Shown here: in pieces, positions 17,233-25,735 of the stretch
How positions within the stretch are numbered: the stretch's first letter is position 1
How the letters are laid out: each line of letters starts with the position of its first letter
NCBI RefSeq assembly: GCF_046159835.1
Contig: NZ_JBJXCY010000001.1
Coordinates: forward strand, 868,001-932,000
Length of the DNA: 64,000 bases
Origin: JACKJK01 sp046159835
Lineage (GTDB): Bacteria > Pseudomonadota > Alphaproteobacteria > Rhizobiales > Tepidamorphaceae
Reading direction: 5' to 3'
Made by a program: the position numbers and the translations under genes
The notes under the pieces: generated by a model
Databases searched by the model: none
Seen by the model: only the letters and a program-made list of their open reading frames with translations
Told to the model about the DNA's origin: nothing

Positions 17233-18519
17233 ATGACGGGAATTTCGAGGCGCAGGTTTGCGCAGTTCACGCTGGGGACCGCAGCATTCACGCTGGCCGT
17301 GCCGCATGTACTGCGCGCGCAGGGCAAGCCGAAGGTCGTCATCATCGGCGGCGGTGCGGGCGGTGCCACGGCGGCGCGCTACATCGCGAAGGATTCTGAG
17401 GGCGCGATCGACGTCACGCTGATCGAGAACTCGAAGATGTTCACGACCTGCTTCTTCTCCAACCTCTATATCGGCGGCATGCGCACGTTTGAGTCGATCA
17501 CGCATTCCTACGAGAAGCTCGCCTCCGACTACGGCATCACAGTCGTCCACCAGATGGCAAATTCCGTGGACCGCGACGCGAAGGAAGTGACGCTCGCCGA
17601 CGGTAGCAAGGTCCCCTACGACCGGCTCATCGTGTCGCCGGGCATCGACCTGATCTACGACAGCGTCGAGGGATATTCGGAAGAAGGCGCGCAGATCGCT
17701 CCGCACGCGTGGAAGGCCGGTGAGCAGACGAAGATCCTGAAGGAGAAGCTCGACGCGGTGGAGAACGGCCAGCAGATCGTCATGCTCGCGCCGCCCAACC
17801 CGTATCGCTGCCCGCCCGGACCCTATGAGCGCGTGTCGATGATGGCGCATGTGCTGAAGGAAAAGGGCCATACGGATTCCCGCATCATCGTCCTCGACCC
17901 GAAAGAGAAATTCTCCAAGCAGGCGCTCTTCCAGGAAGGCTGGGCAAAATACTATCCCGGCATGGTCGAGTGGCTCGGCCCGGACGTGCATGGCGGCATC
18001 AAGGGCGTGGACGTGAATGCAGGCGCGGTGGAAACCGACTTCGACACCTTCTCCGGTGCGCTGCTCAACGTCATTCCGGCGCAAAAGGCAGGCTTCATCG
18101 CAACCGATGCCGGCCTTGCCAACGACAGCGGCTTCTGCCCCATCGACCCGTACTCGATGCGCTCGGCCATGGACGAGAATGTCTATGTCATCGGTGACGC
18201 CTCGATTGCCGGCGACATGCCGAAATCCGGCTTCTCTGCCAACAGCCAGGCCAAGGTCGCGGCCATGGCGGTGCGTGCCGACCTGACCGACTCCAAGATG
18301 TTCCCGGCCCGCTACGCCAACACGTGCTGGAGCCTGATCGAGAACGAGGATGCCGTGAAGGTCGGCGCCCAGTACCAAGCAACCGACGAGAAGATCGCCT
18401 CGACCTCAACCTTTGTCAGCCAGACCGGCGAGAGCGAGGAAGTGCGCGAGAAGACCGCCGAGGAGGCTGTCGGCTGGTATGCCGGCATCACCGCCGACAT
18501 GTTCGGCACCTCGTCCTGA
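17233..18519 (+). CDS. soxF: SoxF: flavoprotein of flavocytochrome c sulfide dehydrogenase type
   Basis: A 428-residue protein with a Tat-like signal (SRRRFAQFTLGTAAF) and FAD-binding GGGAGGAT (39-46). C73 in FTTCFFSN matches the cysteine that covalently binds FAD in Allochromatium FccB. C193 (PYRCPPGPYERVSM) and C365 (YANTCWSL) match its redox-active disulfide, and GD at 321-322 closes the FAD site. It likely oxidises sulfide or reactivates SoxYZ, passing electrons to the SoxE cytochrome 27 bases upstream. It is the last gene of the operon and is followed by a strong terminator. Confidence 0.93.
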   Translation: MTGISRRRFAQFTLGTAAFTLAVPHVLRAQGKPKVVIIGGGAGGATAARYIAKDSEGAIDVTLIENSKMFTTCFFSNLYIGGMRTFESITHSYEKLASDYGITVVHQMANSVDRDAKEVTLADGSKVPYDRLIVSPGIDLIYDSVEGYSEEGAQIAPHAWKAGEQTKILKEKLDAVENGQQIVMLAPPNPYRCPPGPYERVSMMAHVLKEKGHTDSRIIVLDPKEKFSKQALFQEGWAKYYPGMVEWLGPDVHGGIKGVDVNAGAVETDFDTFSGALLNVIPAQKAGFIATDAGLANDSGFCPIDPYSMRSAMDENVYVIGDASIAGDMPKSGFSANSQAKVAAMAVRADLTDSKMFPARYANTCWSLIENEDAVKVGAQYQATDEKIASTSTFVSQTGESEEVREKTAEEAVGWYAGITADMFGTSS

Positions 18520-18569
18520 CCAGCTTCAACGCCTGAACCGGTTCTCTCCGGGGCAGGACACCTCAGCCA

Positions 18570-18597
18570 CCCGCCGCATTCGTGCGGCGGGTTTTTT
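18570..18597 (+). terminator. Intrinsic terminator ending the sox operon
   Basis: A perfect 9-bp stem CCCGCCGCA / TGCGGCGGG with a TTCG tetraloop is followed by six T residues. It lies 50 bases after the soxF stop and 13 bases before the end of the convergent gene. Confidence 0.92.
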
Positions 18598-18609
18598 GTT
18601 GGTTGAGTT

Positions 18610-20115
18610 TCAGTCGACGCCGATGCCGGCCATCCCGACGAGCCGGTCGATGGGGGCGTAATCGTCGCTCAGGACGCGTGCGTCGGAGGCGGCTGCCCGC
18701 CGGTCGATCTCGGCGGAATCGAGCGGATGCCATGTGCCGTTGGCACCCATCGTCGGCTCCGTGTCCGTCTTGCGGGCAACGAACAGGAAGGACCGGCGCG
18801 AGTCCGGGTAGATCGGCGAACCGTCGAGCCACATGTCGGTGCGTGTGAACGCCGTCTTCAGCGTCTTCTTCATGGCGTAGAGCGCCTCTGGGCGCGAGGA
18901 CGGCGCGACAAAGTGCAGGATGTAGATGCCGTCGGGCTTCAGGCGCGAGGCAACGAGCGCGGCAAATTCCTTCGTCACCAGGTGCGGCGGCACGGCGACA
19001 TCGGTGAAGGCATCTCCGACGATAACGTCGAAGCTTTCCGCAGGCTCGTCCTTGAGCGCGATGCGTGCGTCGCGATGGATGACGCGGGTTGTCGCAGGAT
19101 CGAACCAGAACTCGCGTTCCGCCATCGCCGTCACTTCCGGGTCGATCTCGGCAACCGTGGTGTCGATGCCGCGCGCCGCCCATGCGCGCGGCAGCGAGAA
19201 CGCGCCGCCGCCGATGAAGAAGGCGGAGAAGTCCTCCCCCTTTTCAGCGCGCGCGATGGCATCGCTCATGTAGGGGTAGGGCCACAGCAGGCTCTCGGGG
19301 TTGTCGCGCGAGGACATGGAGTGGGCGAGGTGGTCCAGCACCATCAGTTGCGCGCGTTCGCCGGCCTGCGCGGAAATGTCTATGGAGCGGATGCAGAAGT
19401 ACCGGCTCTCCACGTCGCAGAACTTCGCAGCGCCCCGCAGGCCGTATCCCGCCGCGCCGAGCGCCAGCACGACAGCGAGGCTTGCGATGCCCGCCTTACG
19501 GCCTGCCTGTGCGCCGATGACCAGCGCCAGCAGCGCGTAAAGCCCGGCGCAGGCAATCAGCGTCTTGGTGCTGCCGAGCCACGAGATGAAGAGATAACCC
19601 GCCGACAGCGTGCCGACGATGGAGCCGATTGCGCCCGCCGCGAACAGCCCGCCCAACGCGCGCCCGCGTGTTTCCGGGTTGGCTTCCACGAAGGCGGCCG
19701 CCACCAGCGGCGAGGGGATGCCCGCAGCCACCGACGGGATGAAGAAGGCCGATAGCGTCAGCGCCGTGATGCCGGTCACCGCCGTGTCGAGCCGTGTCAG
19801 CACGAAGCCCGAGATGCCCGGCAGGATCGCGATTGCAGCAAGCGTGCTGGCGGATGCACCGAGCAGGATCGCTGCGAGGAAGATGCGCTTGGAGCCCTTG
19901 AGCCGGTCGGTTGCCCAGCCGCCGATCCAGTGGCCGAGCGACAGCCCCGCCAGCACCACGGCAATGACCGAGGTCCACGTGTAGAGCGACATGCCGACAT
20001 AGGGTGCGAGCATTCGCCCTGCGACGATCTCGACGATGAGGGATGCAGCCGAGGTCAGGAAGACCGTGGCGGTCCCCTCGAAGCGTCCAAGAGCTGGCTC
20101 CGTGCTGGCAGACAT
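18610..20115 (-). CDS. Fused MFS-like / spermidine synthase-like membrane protein
   Basis: A 501-residue protein. The first half (about 15-225) has seven or so membrane helices with the SLIVEIVAGRMLAPYVG start typical of this fused family. The second half (about 240-480) is a spermidine synthase/methyltransferase fold with IGGGAFSLPRAW, VAEIDPEV and VGDAFTDVAVPPHL. Whether these fusions make polyamines is unclear in general. It is convergent with the sox operon, and a cytochrome c gene lies 16 bases upstream. Confidence 0.85.
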   Translation of the reverse strand: MSASTEPALGRFEGTATVFLTSAASLIVEIVAGRMLAPYVGMSLYTWTSVIAVVLAGLSLGHWIGGWATDRLKGSKRIFLAAILLGASASTLAAIAILPGISGFVLTRLDTAVTGITALTLSAFFIPSVAAGIPSPLVAAAFVEANPETRGRALGGLFAAGAIGSIVGTLSAGYLFISWLGSTKTLIACAGLYALLALVIGAQAGRKAGIASLAVVLALGAAGYGLRGAAKFCDVESRYFCIRSIDISAQAGERAQLMVLDHLAHSMSSRDNPESLLWPYPYMSDAIARAEKGEDFSAFFIGGGAFSLPRAWAARGIDTTVAEIDPEVTAMAEREFWFDPATTRVIHRDARIALKDEPAESFDVIVGDAFTDVAVPPHLVTKEFAALVASRLKPDGIYILHFVAPSSRPEALYAMKKTLKTAFTRTDMWLDGSPIYPDSRRSFLFVARKTDTEPTMGANGTWHPLDSAEIDRRAAASDARVLSDDYAPIDRLVGMAGIGVD

Positions 20116-20131
20116 CCCCCCGATGCCGCCG

Positions 20132-20473
20132 TCAGTTCGCTTGCGTGCGGATATAGGCGATCAGGTCCGCGATCTGGTTTTCATCCAGCTCGACCCCTTC
20201 CATCGGCCCGTGCGGCTGGCGCAGGAACGCGCGCAGGCGATTGTCGTCAAATCCCTCCTGCAACGTCAGCGCCGAGAAGGGCGGCACATCGGCAGACGCA
20301 ACGCTCTCCTGGTCGGCGGAGACAACGTGGCATGCCGCGCACCAGGTCTCGGCAACCACCGCGCCGCGCTTGGGGTCGATCTTGCCCTGCGCATTGGCGG
20401 CAAGTACGGACGCCAGAAGTAACCCGGCAGCAGTCATGCAGGTGGTGGTGAAAATGGATTTCATGTGGCGCAT
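20132..20473 (-). CDS. Small c-type cytochrome
   Basis: A 113-residue exported monohaem cytochrome: signal peptide to about residue 29 (LAANA-QG), haem motif CAACH (45-49) and a probable distal Met in HGPMEGVEL. The first ATG (20473) has GACGAGG at suitable spacing; a second in-frame ATG three codons later is possible. It sits upstream of the MFS/spermidine-synthase-like gene in the same direction. Its closeness to the sox cluster suggests a respiratory electron-carrier role, but this is inference. Confidence 0.88.
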   Translation of the reverse strand: MRHMKSIFTTTCMTAAGLLLASVLAANAQGKIDPKRGAVVAETWCAACHVVSADQESVASADVPPFSALTLQEGFDDNRLRAFLRQPHGPMEGVELDENQIADLIAYIRTQAN

Positions 20474-20560
20474 CGTCTGACCTCGTCTTCCGGTTTCAGT
20501 GATCCCATACTAGGGCGTCGGTTGGAAGCGCGGTTTGATCTGTCCCGGTGCCGGTTCGGC

Positions 20561-21310
20561 TCAGGCAGCTGTTGCGGGCAGGCCGATCCGCCCGATGCCC
20601 GGCAGCTTCAGGGCAGGGCGCAGCACGTCGAACCCGGCCACGAGGCCGAACAGGTTCACCTCGAACCCGGCACGCCCGGCAAGCACGGAAACCAGCCCGC
20701 CTGCCGAGAGGCGATAGCCACCGGCGGTGCGCCCGATCATCCTGCCATCGACCGGAAAGTCCTTGCCGATCGCCGTCGGCGGCAGCTGCGCCTTCAGATC
20801 CGGCACGGCCGCCAGCACATGGGAAACGAAGGTGTTGGAGTTCGGCCCCGGCCAGACGCGGTACGTGCCACGGTGGCGGAACGGGTAGTTCTCGATTGCC
20901 GCAACCAGCTTCGGCACTGCGCGACGCGCGCGCTCGCCCGTCACCCGCTGGATCAGTTCCGGTTCGTTGGAGTACCAGCGAGCATCCGGCGCGTAGGCGT
21001 TCACCCGCACCGGGTTGCCCCAGCCGACCACCTCGTAGCGGTCGAAGGTGCGCTGCCCCTCGGGCTTCACCAGCAGCCATGTATGAACCGCAAGGATGCC
21101 CTTGTAGCGCCCGGCGCGTGCACCGTAGACACGGATTTCGGCACCTTCGCCGATGTCCGCGCCGATCTGCCCGCTGCTGCTCCAGTCGGCATCGCGATAG
21201 CTGAGCGGCTTTGTGTCTGAAAACCAGATGGCCGCAGAGACCGCGACGGGGATCAGGTAGAACACCAGCAGCCAGACGCCGGCGAAGGCGAAGAGATGAC
21301 GAAGTTTCAT
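20561..21310 (-). CDS. DUF3750 domain-containing protein
   Basis: A 249-residue protein with one N-terminal membrane segment (about 5-28, VWLLVFYLIPVAVSAAIWF) and a periplasmic domain containing the family segment YRVWPGPNSNTFVSHV. N, S and the nearby AAVPDLKAQLPPTAIGKD are typical of DUF3750. Function is unknown. The ATG at 21310 overlaps the stop of the upstream DUF3291 gene (ATGA), showing translational coupling. Confidence 0.85.
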   Translation of the reverse strand: MKLRHLFAFAGVWLLVFYLIPVAVSAAIWFSDTKPLSYRDADWSSSGQIGADIGEGAEIRVYGARAGRYKGILAVHTWLLVKPEGQRTFDRYEVVGWGNPVRVNAYAPDARWYSNEPELIQRVTGERARRAVPKLVAAIENYPFRHRGTYRVWPGPNSNTFVSHVLAAVPDLKAQLPPTAIGKDFPVDGRMIGRTAGGYRLSAGGLVSVLAGRAGFEVNLFGLVAGFDVLRPALKLPGIGRIGLPATAA

Positions 21311-21768
21311 GCGCAGCTCTTTTCCCGCCACAGCGTGGCGTCACTCAGGCTTTCCCAGCCGAAGGCCTTCTTGCCGGGACCACCGGCCTGCAACGTGGCG
21401 AGCCGCATCAGCCCCTCGTTGACCGTGGGGCGATGCCCCTCGGGCACCCACCACATGACGAGATGCGGCTTGCCATATGGCTCGAACCATGCGGCGCGCC
21501 GCGAATAGAACCGCTCGTGCACCGTCTTCCAGACGAAGTTTTCCAGCGACGGCGCGTCTTCCCAAACCGACATGTTGATGATGACGCGCGGGTTGTGGCT
21601 CACCTGCGTGGCTGTCGCGTTGCCGCTGTCGTCGGTGTAGCGCCACACGAAGCCCGGCATCCGCTCGGCCACGGCATTCATCTTGTCGAGTGCATCCATG
21701 AACACGTGCAGGCGCGGGTCGTCCGGATCATGTTTCAGCCGGCCGATATTCAACTGGGCGAGATGCAT
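21307..21768 (-). CDS. DUF3291 domain-containing protein
   Basis: A 153-residue soluble protein beginning HLAQLNIGRLKHD and containing SVWEDAPSLENFVW and HLVMWWVPEGHRP, the recognisable DUF3291 pattern. The fold is related to ABM/monooxygenase-like ferredoxin barrels; no enzymatic residues can be named. It is the first gene of a two-gene unit with DUF3750 (4-base overlap) and is divergent from the three-gene cassette at 22.0-25.6 kb. Confidence 0.85.
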   Translation of the reverse strand: MHLAQLNIGRLKHDPDDPRLHVFMDALDKMNAVAERMPGFVWRYTDDSGNATATQVSHNPRVIINMSVWEDAPSLENFVWKTVHERFYSRRAAWFEPYGKPHLVMWWVPEGHRPTVNEGLMRLATLQAGGPGKKAFGWESLSDATLWREKSCA

Positions 21769-21897
21769 TCGAAGGCGGCGCTCCGCGAGTCAGGATTTCG
21801 AGGGCATTAGAGGTAGACATTGCGACGCCAGCAAGGCTGCCCATCGACGCAATTGCGGTTATGGTGGCCGGTGTCACACGGGCCATATGGCGCTGGC

Positions 21898-21909
21898 GTA
21901 TCGCGATAC
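21898..21909. promoter_or_regulatory. 12-bp perfect palindrome upstream of the three-gene cassette
   Basis: GTATCGCGATAC is its own reverse complement and lies 87 bases before the first cassette gene in the 227-base divergent gap. TAGATT right after it may be a -10, but no convincing -35 is present. Palindromes of this length occur by chance about 15 times in 64 kb, so the call is weak. Confidence 0.25.
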
Positions 21910-21995
21910 CTAGATTGTGTGTGCGCCTGATTTCAAAGGCACAGGCCCGGCGACACGCCGGGTGCGGCAAATACGAGCGAGGGGCCAGACCGACC

Positions 21996-23192
21996 ATGAC
22001 TAACACCACCACAACGGCGCTCGATTCGCCGATGCAGTATCTCGACCGCGCCATGACCATGCTGCGCGACGTCGGCATCATCCCCGAGCCCGACAGCGCC
22101 GAGCAGCCCATCGTGCCGCTGCTGAACCAGATTTCCGATCTCGACGAGACCCGCGTCGTTGCCATCGCGCGCACGCTGACCCAGGCGTCGTTCTTCAACG
22201 AGGTCGTGCGCGAGCAGATCGCCGCCATGAACATTGGCCAGCGCTATGAGACGATCACCGAGGCTTTTGACTCCATCCGGGAGGATGCCAAGGGCATGGT
22301 CGACCAGCTCGCCGACGGCAAGATTTCCACTTGGGAGCGCTTCGGCAACGTGTGGATGAAGGCGACCCGCGGCGACATCGCCGACCGCTTCGACGAAATT
22401 CGCGGGACTTATCTGCAGGTGGCCTCCGACACCAAGGACCAGATCCGCCGCGAGCAGATCATCCTCGATGCCTACCGTGATTTCCGCGGCGCGCTGAAGC
22501 ATGCCGAGGTGCTGGCGCTGGAGGTGCTGAAGACGGCGGAAGCCGAACTCCAGAAGCGCAAGGACGCGCTGACCAGTGCAGCCGAAGCCGTGGCCAATGC
22601 GGGCGACGCGGAAGCTGCCGACCGGGCGCGCCTCGAACTCGCCCGCGACGAGCGGATGCGCGAGATGCAGGACGAGGAGAAGCGATACCAGATCGCCAAG
22701 GACCTCTCCGACAACCTGACGATCAGCTACAACACGTCCGAGGTCATCATGGCCCGTCTGATGCAGACGACCTCCGCCAAGGAGCGGGTCTATGCGCAGG
22801 CCGTGTCCTTCTTCTCCACCAACGAGACGGTGCTGACCGCGCTCAAGGCGTCCTTCACCGGCATGTTCGGCCTGCACGAGGCGACAAAGACGCTGGATGC
22901 CATGAAGGAAGGCATGTCCAAGTCGCTGGAGAGCCTCGCGGAAGTCGGCGACCAGGTTCAGGAAGCGGCGATCCGCTCCGGCTACGGCCCCACGATACAG
23001 GCAGCTTCAGTGAAGATGCTGGTGGACTCGGTCGTGAACTTCCAGGAGCGCTCGCAGGAGATCATCGCCGAGATGCGCACGCTGGCGACCCGCAATTCCG
23101 AGGAAATCCGCGACGCGGTGGAGGACGGCAAGCGCCGCCTCGCCAAGCTCGCCGCCGATGGCAACGCACTCATCCTGAACCAGCCCGTCTGA
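21996..23192 (+). CDS. Large alpha-helical protein, first gene of an unknown cassette
   Basis: A 398-residue, almost entirely helical, acidic protein with no signal peptide or membrane segment. Conserved-looking blocks are LRDVGIIPEPDSAEQPIVPLL near the N-terminus, a charged coiled-coil (about 180-240), NTSEVIMARLMQTTSAKERVY, and a C-terminal helical region ending in REIRDAVEDG-like repeats. The overall pattern resembles proteins annotated 'cell surface protein' in Rhizobiales and is vaguely like TelA-type helical proteins; neither gives a function. I use ATG 21996; the frame is open from 21861 but the added residues are basic and unlike the rest. It is 16 bases from the next gene. Confidence 0.75.
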   Translation: MTNTTTTALDSPMQYLDRAMTMLRDVGIIPEPDSAEQPIVPLLNQISDLDETRVVAIARTLTQASFFNEVVREQIAAMNIGQRYETITEAFDSIREDAKGMVDQLADGKISTWERFGNVWMKATRGDIADRFDEIRGTYLQVASDTKDQIRREQIILDAYRDFRGALKHAEVLALEVLKTAEAELQKRKDALTSAAEAVANAGDAEAADRARLELARDERMREMQDEEKRYQIAKDLSDNLTISYNTSEVIMARLMQTTSAKERVYAQAVSFFSTNETVLTALKASFTGMFGLHEATKTLDAMKEGMSKSLESLAEVGDQVQEAAIRSGYGPTIQAASVKMLVDSVVNFQERSQEIIAEMRTLATRNSEEIRDAVEDGKRRLAKLAADGNALILNQPV

Positions 23193-23208
23193 GCAGGGCG
23201 ACAGACAC

Positions 23209-24144
23209 ATGGCATCAACGGCTGCGGCTTCGGCCCCGCTCGACGACATCATGCTTGCGATGGATGTGGTGGACACGCTGCGCCACCGCAGGCACCTCGT
23301 CGCGCGCGAACTCTCCGAGGATGCGCGCGAGGCGGAACTGATCGACCGGCTGCGCGAGATCTATCGCGGGCAGGGGATCGAGGTCACCGACGACATTCTC
23401 CATGAAGGCGTGAAGGCGCTGAAGGAGAACCGCTTCGCCTACACGCCCCCGCAGCCGGGGCTGGGTGTCTCGCTGGCGCGGCTCTACGTCAATCGCGCCC
23501 GCTATGCGCGCATCGCGCTCATCGTCGTTCTGTGCGTGGTCTTCACGTGGGCTGGCTGGTTCTTCGGCTACCACCTGCCGCGCCAGAACGCGGCCGAAGC
23601 CATCCGCATCGAAATGAGCGAGACGCTGCCCAACCAGGTCATCGCGCTGGGTGAGGAAATCGCCAAGCTCGCCGAGACGCCGGACGCGCGCGAAAAGGCT
23701 GCGTCCTTCATGGCGGCAGCCGAACGCGCGCTCAGCGCGCAGGACCGTGACGCCGCCCGCGCCGCTGTCGGCGAACTGGCGCTGATCCGCGACGAACTGG
23801 CGCGCGAATACACCATCTCCATCGTCTCGCGCCCCGGCGAACTGTCGGGCGTGTGGCGCATCCCCGATGCCAACCCGGATGCGCAGAACTTCTACATCAT
23901 CGTGGAAGCCCTCGACACGGCCGGAAACCCGGTCAGCGTCGGTATCCGCAATGAGGAAAACGGCGCCATCCAGCGCGTGACGAAGTGGGGCGTGCGCGTC
24001 TCCGAGAAGATTTTCGCCGGCGTGCGCGCCGACAAGCAGGACGACGGCATCATCCAGAACGCGCTGGTGGCGACGAAGCCGCTCGGCCACCTCGAACCCG
24101 AATACGCCATCCCCGTGATGGGCGGCACCATCACGGACTGGTAG
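23209..24144 (+). CDS. DUF6384-like membrane-anchored protein
   Basis: A 311-residue protein: a cytosolic N-terminal helical domain (LDDIMLAMDVVDTLRHR, then IYRGQGIEVTDDILHEGVKALKENRF), one central membrane helix (about 103-120, ALIVVLCVVFTWAGWFFGYH), a helical coil (about 125-200), and a C-terminal beta-rich domain ending in AIPVMGGTITDW. The N-terminal pattern fits DUF6384. The topology suggests a helical domain inside and a beta domain outside, or the reverse. It follows the helical gene by 16 bases and precedes the coiled-coil gene by 4. Confidence 0.75.
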   Translation: MASTAAASAPLDDIMLAMDVVDTLRHRRHLVARELSEDAREAELIDRLREIYRGQGIEVTDDILHEGVKALKENRFAYTPPQPGLGVSLARLYVNRARYARIALIVVLCVVFTWAGWFFGYHLPRQNAAEAIRIEMSETLPNQVIALGEEIAKLAETPDAREKAASFMAAAERALSAQDRDAARAAVGELALIRDELAREYTISIVSRPGELSGVWRIPDANPDAQNFYIIVEALDTAGNPVSVGIRNEENGAIQRVTKWGVRVSEKIFAGVRADKQDDGIIQNALVATKPLGHLEPEYAIPVMGGTITDW

Positions 24145-24148
24145 GCCC

Positions 24149-25594
24149 ATGCTTTCTGGAAGCGACGCGCTCAAATCCATCGACAACGCCATCGCCGGCA
24201 TCCGCGCCGACGAGCAGGCCATGGCAAGCCGTGTCCGCGAGACGACGGATACGATTGCCAGGCTGCGCGCGCAGCAGGCGGCGGGTTTCGCGCGGCTGGC
24301 TGAACTGCGCCTCGATTCCATCCGGCAGGGTGAGTTCGGCGAGCGGTTGACCCAGGCCGAACGCCGCGCCGCCACGCTGATCGCCGGCCACACCAGCGAT
24401 CTCGACGCCATCGAGGAGCGAATCGCGGCGGGCGAGGCCGAGCGCCAGCGCCTGACGGGTCAACGCGAGGCGGCAGCGAGCGCCGCCGAAGAGGCGGAAT
24501 CCGCCTACGACTCAGAGCTTGCGACCTTCCAGCAGGCATTCCGCAAGACCAAGGCCTACAAGGACGCGCTGGCCGAGACCGAGGCCGCCGAGGCCGTACT
24601 TCTTGAGGCCGAGCGCAAGGCGCAGATCGCCGCCGATGACCGCACCGAGAAGGGCGAGCCCTACGAAGCCGACCCGCTGTTCATGTATCTGTGGGAGCGC
24701 AAGTTCGGCACACGCGACTACAAGACCGGTGCGCTGACCCGGATGCTCGACCGCTGGGTGGCGGGCATCGTCGGCTACATGGATGCCGCCGCCAATTACC
24801 GGATGCTGCTGGAAATCCCCAAGCGCCTGAACGAGCACGTCAACGCCCTGCGCAAGCGCCTCGACGAGACGCGCGATGCGCTGAAGCAGGCGGAAGAGAC
24901 CGCCCGCGAGAAATCGGAAATGGCGGCCGTCGAAAAGGCGATGGACGAAGCCCACGAGAAGCTGAAGCTGATGGACGAGGCGATTGCGGCCGAAAGCGCG
25001 CGGCGCAGTGCGCTGGAAGCCGAGCGCGCCAAGCTGGTGCGCGGCGATGACGGTCCGTATCGCGAGGCAGTCGAGCTTCTCGGCTTCGAACTCTCCCGTA
25101 AGGACCTGCAGGCGCTGCTGCGCGAGGCGGCGCTGACGGCCACGCCGGAAGACGATCAGGTGGTGCAGGAGATCGAGGAAACCCGGCAGGATGCCAACGA
25201 GCTTGAGCGCGACCTCGACCGCCAGCGCGCCGGCCTTGCCGAACTGGACCAGCGCCGCGAGGAACTGGAAGCCCTGCGCCAGCGCTACGTCTCCAGCAGC
25301 TACGACGATGCCGGCTCCTATTTCGAGAACGACAACATGCTGCGCGACCTGCTCATCGGCATCGCGCAAGGGGTGCTCAGCAGCCGTGGCGTGTGGCGGC
25401 AGATCGAGCGCGCCCACAAGCGCACCCGCAAGGCCGATACCGATTTTGGCTGGCGGCAGTTTCCCTCACCGCGCTCCGGCGGGCCGATCCTGCGCCGTCC
25501 ATCCGGTGGCGGGGTGTTCGGTGGCGGCTCGCGGCGCGGCGGCTTCGGCGGCGGGCGCGGCGGCGGCGGCTTCCGCACTGGCGGCGGGTTTTAG
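24149..25594 (+). CDS. Coiled-coil protein with Gly/Arg-rich C-terminal tail
   Basis: A 481-residue soluble protein with long Glu/Ala/Arg coiled coils (about 30-150 and 225-400). They surround a short aromatic domain, YLWERKFGTRDYKTGALTRM (about 174-193). It ends in a low-complexity Gly/Arg/Phe tail of about 35 residues, beginning after FPSPRSGGP. No signal peptide or membrane helix is seen. It starts 4 bases after the DUF6384-like gene, so the three are clearly co-transcribed. I do not recognise a functional family; a scaffold or membrane-associated assembly is plausible from composition only. Confidence 0.7.
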   Translation: MLSGSDALKSIDNAIAGIRADEQAMASRVRETTDTIARLRAQQAAGFARLAELRLDSIRQGEFGERLTQAERRAATLIAGHTSDLDAIEERIAAGEAERQRLTGQREAAASAAEEAESAYDSELATFQQAFRKTKAYKDALAETEAAEAVLLEAERKAQIAADDRTEKGEPYEADPLFMYLWERKFGTRDYKTGALTRMLDRWVAGIVGYMDAAANYRMLLEIPKRLNEHVNALRKRLDETRDALKQAEETAREKSEMAAVEKAMDEAHEKLKLMDEAIAAESARRSALEAERAKLVRGDDGPYREAVELLGFELSRKDLQALLREAALTATPEDDQVVQEIEETRQDANELERDLDRQRAGLAELDQRREELEALRQRYVSSSYDDAGSYFENDNMLRDLLIGIAQGVLSSRGVWRQIERAHKRTRKADTDFGWRQFPSPRSGGPILRRPSGGGVFGGGSRRGGFGGGRGGGGFRTGGGF

Positions 25595-25735
25595 GCCCGT
25601 TGAGCAACCTGCGATGCCAGCACGCACGATGCTGATGAAGGGGTGTGCCGAGAAATTCATTGTCGCAGATGTCATTTTCTGCACGTTTTGACTGTCCTGA
25701 CAATTGCTTCGCCGAAAGTCTCAAGGGCAGTCCCG

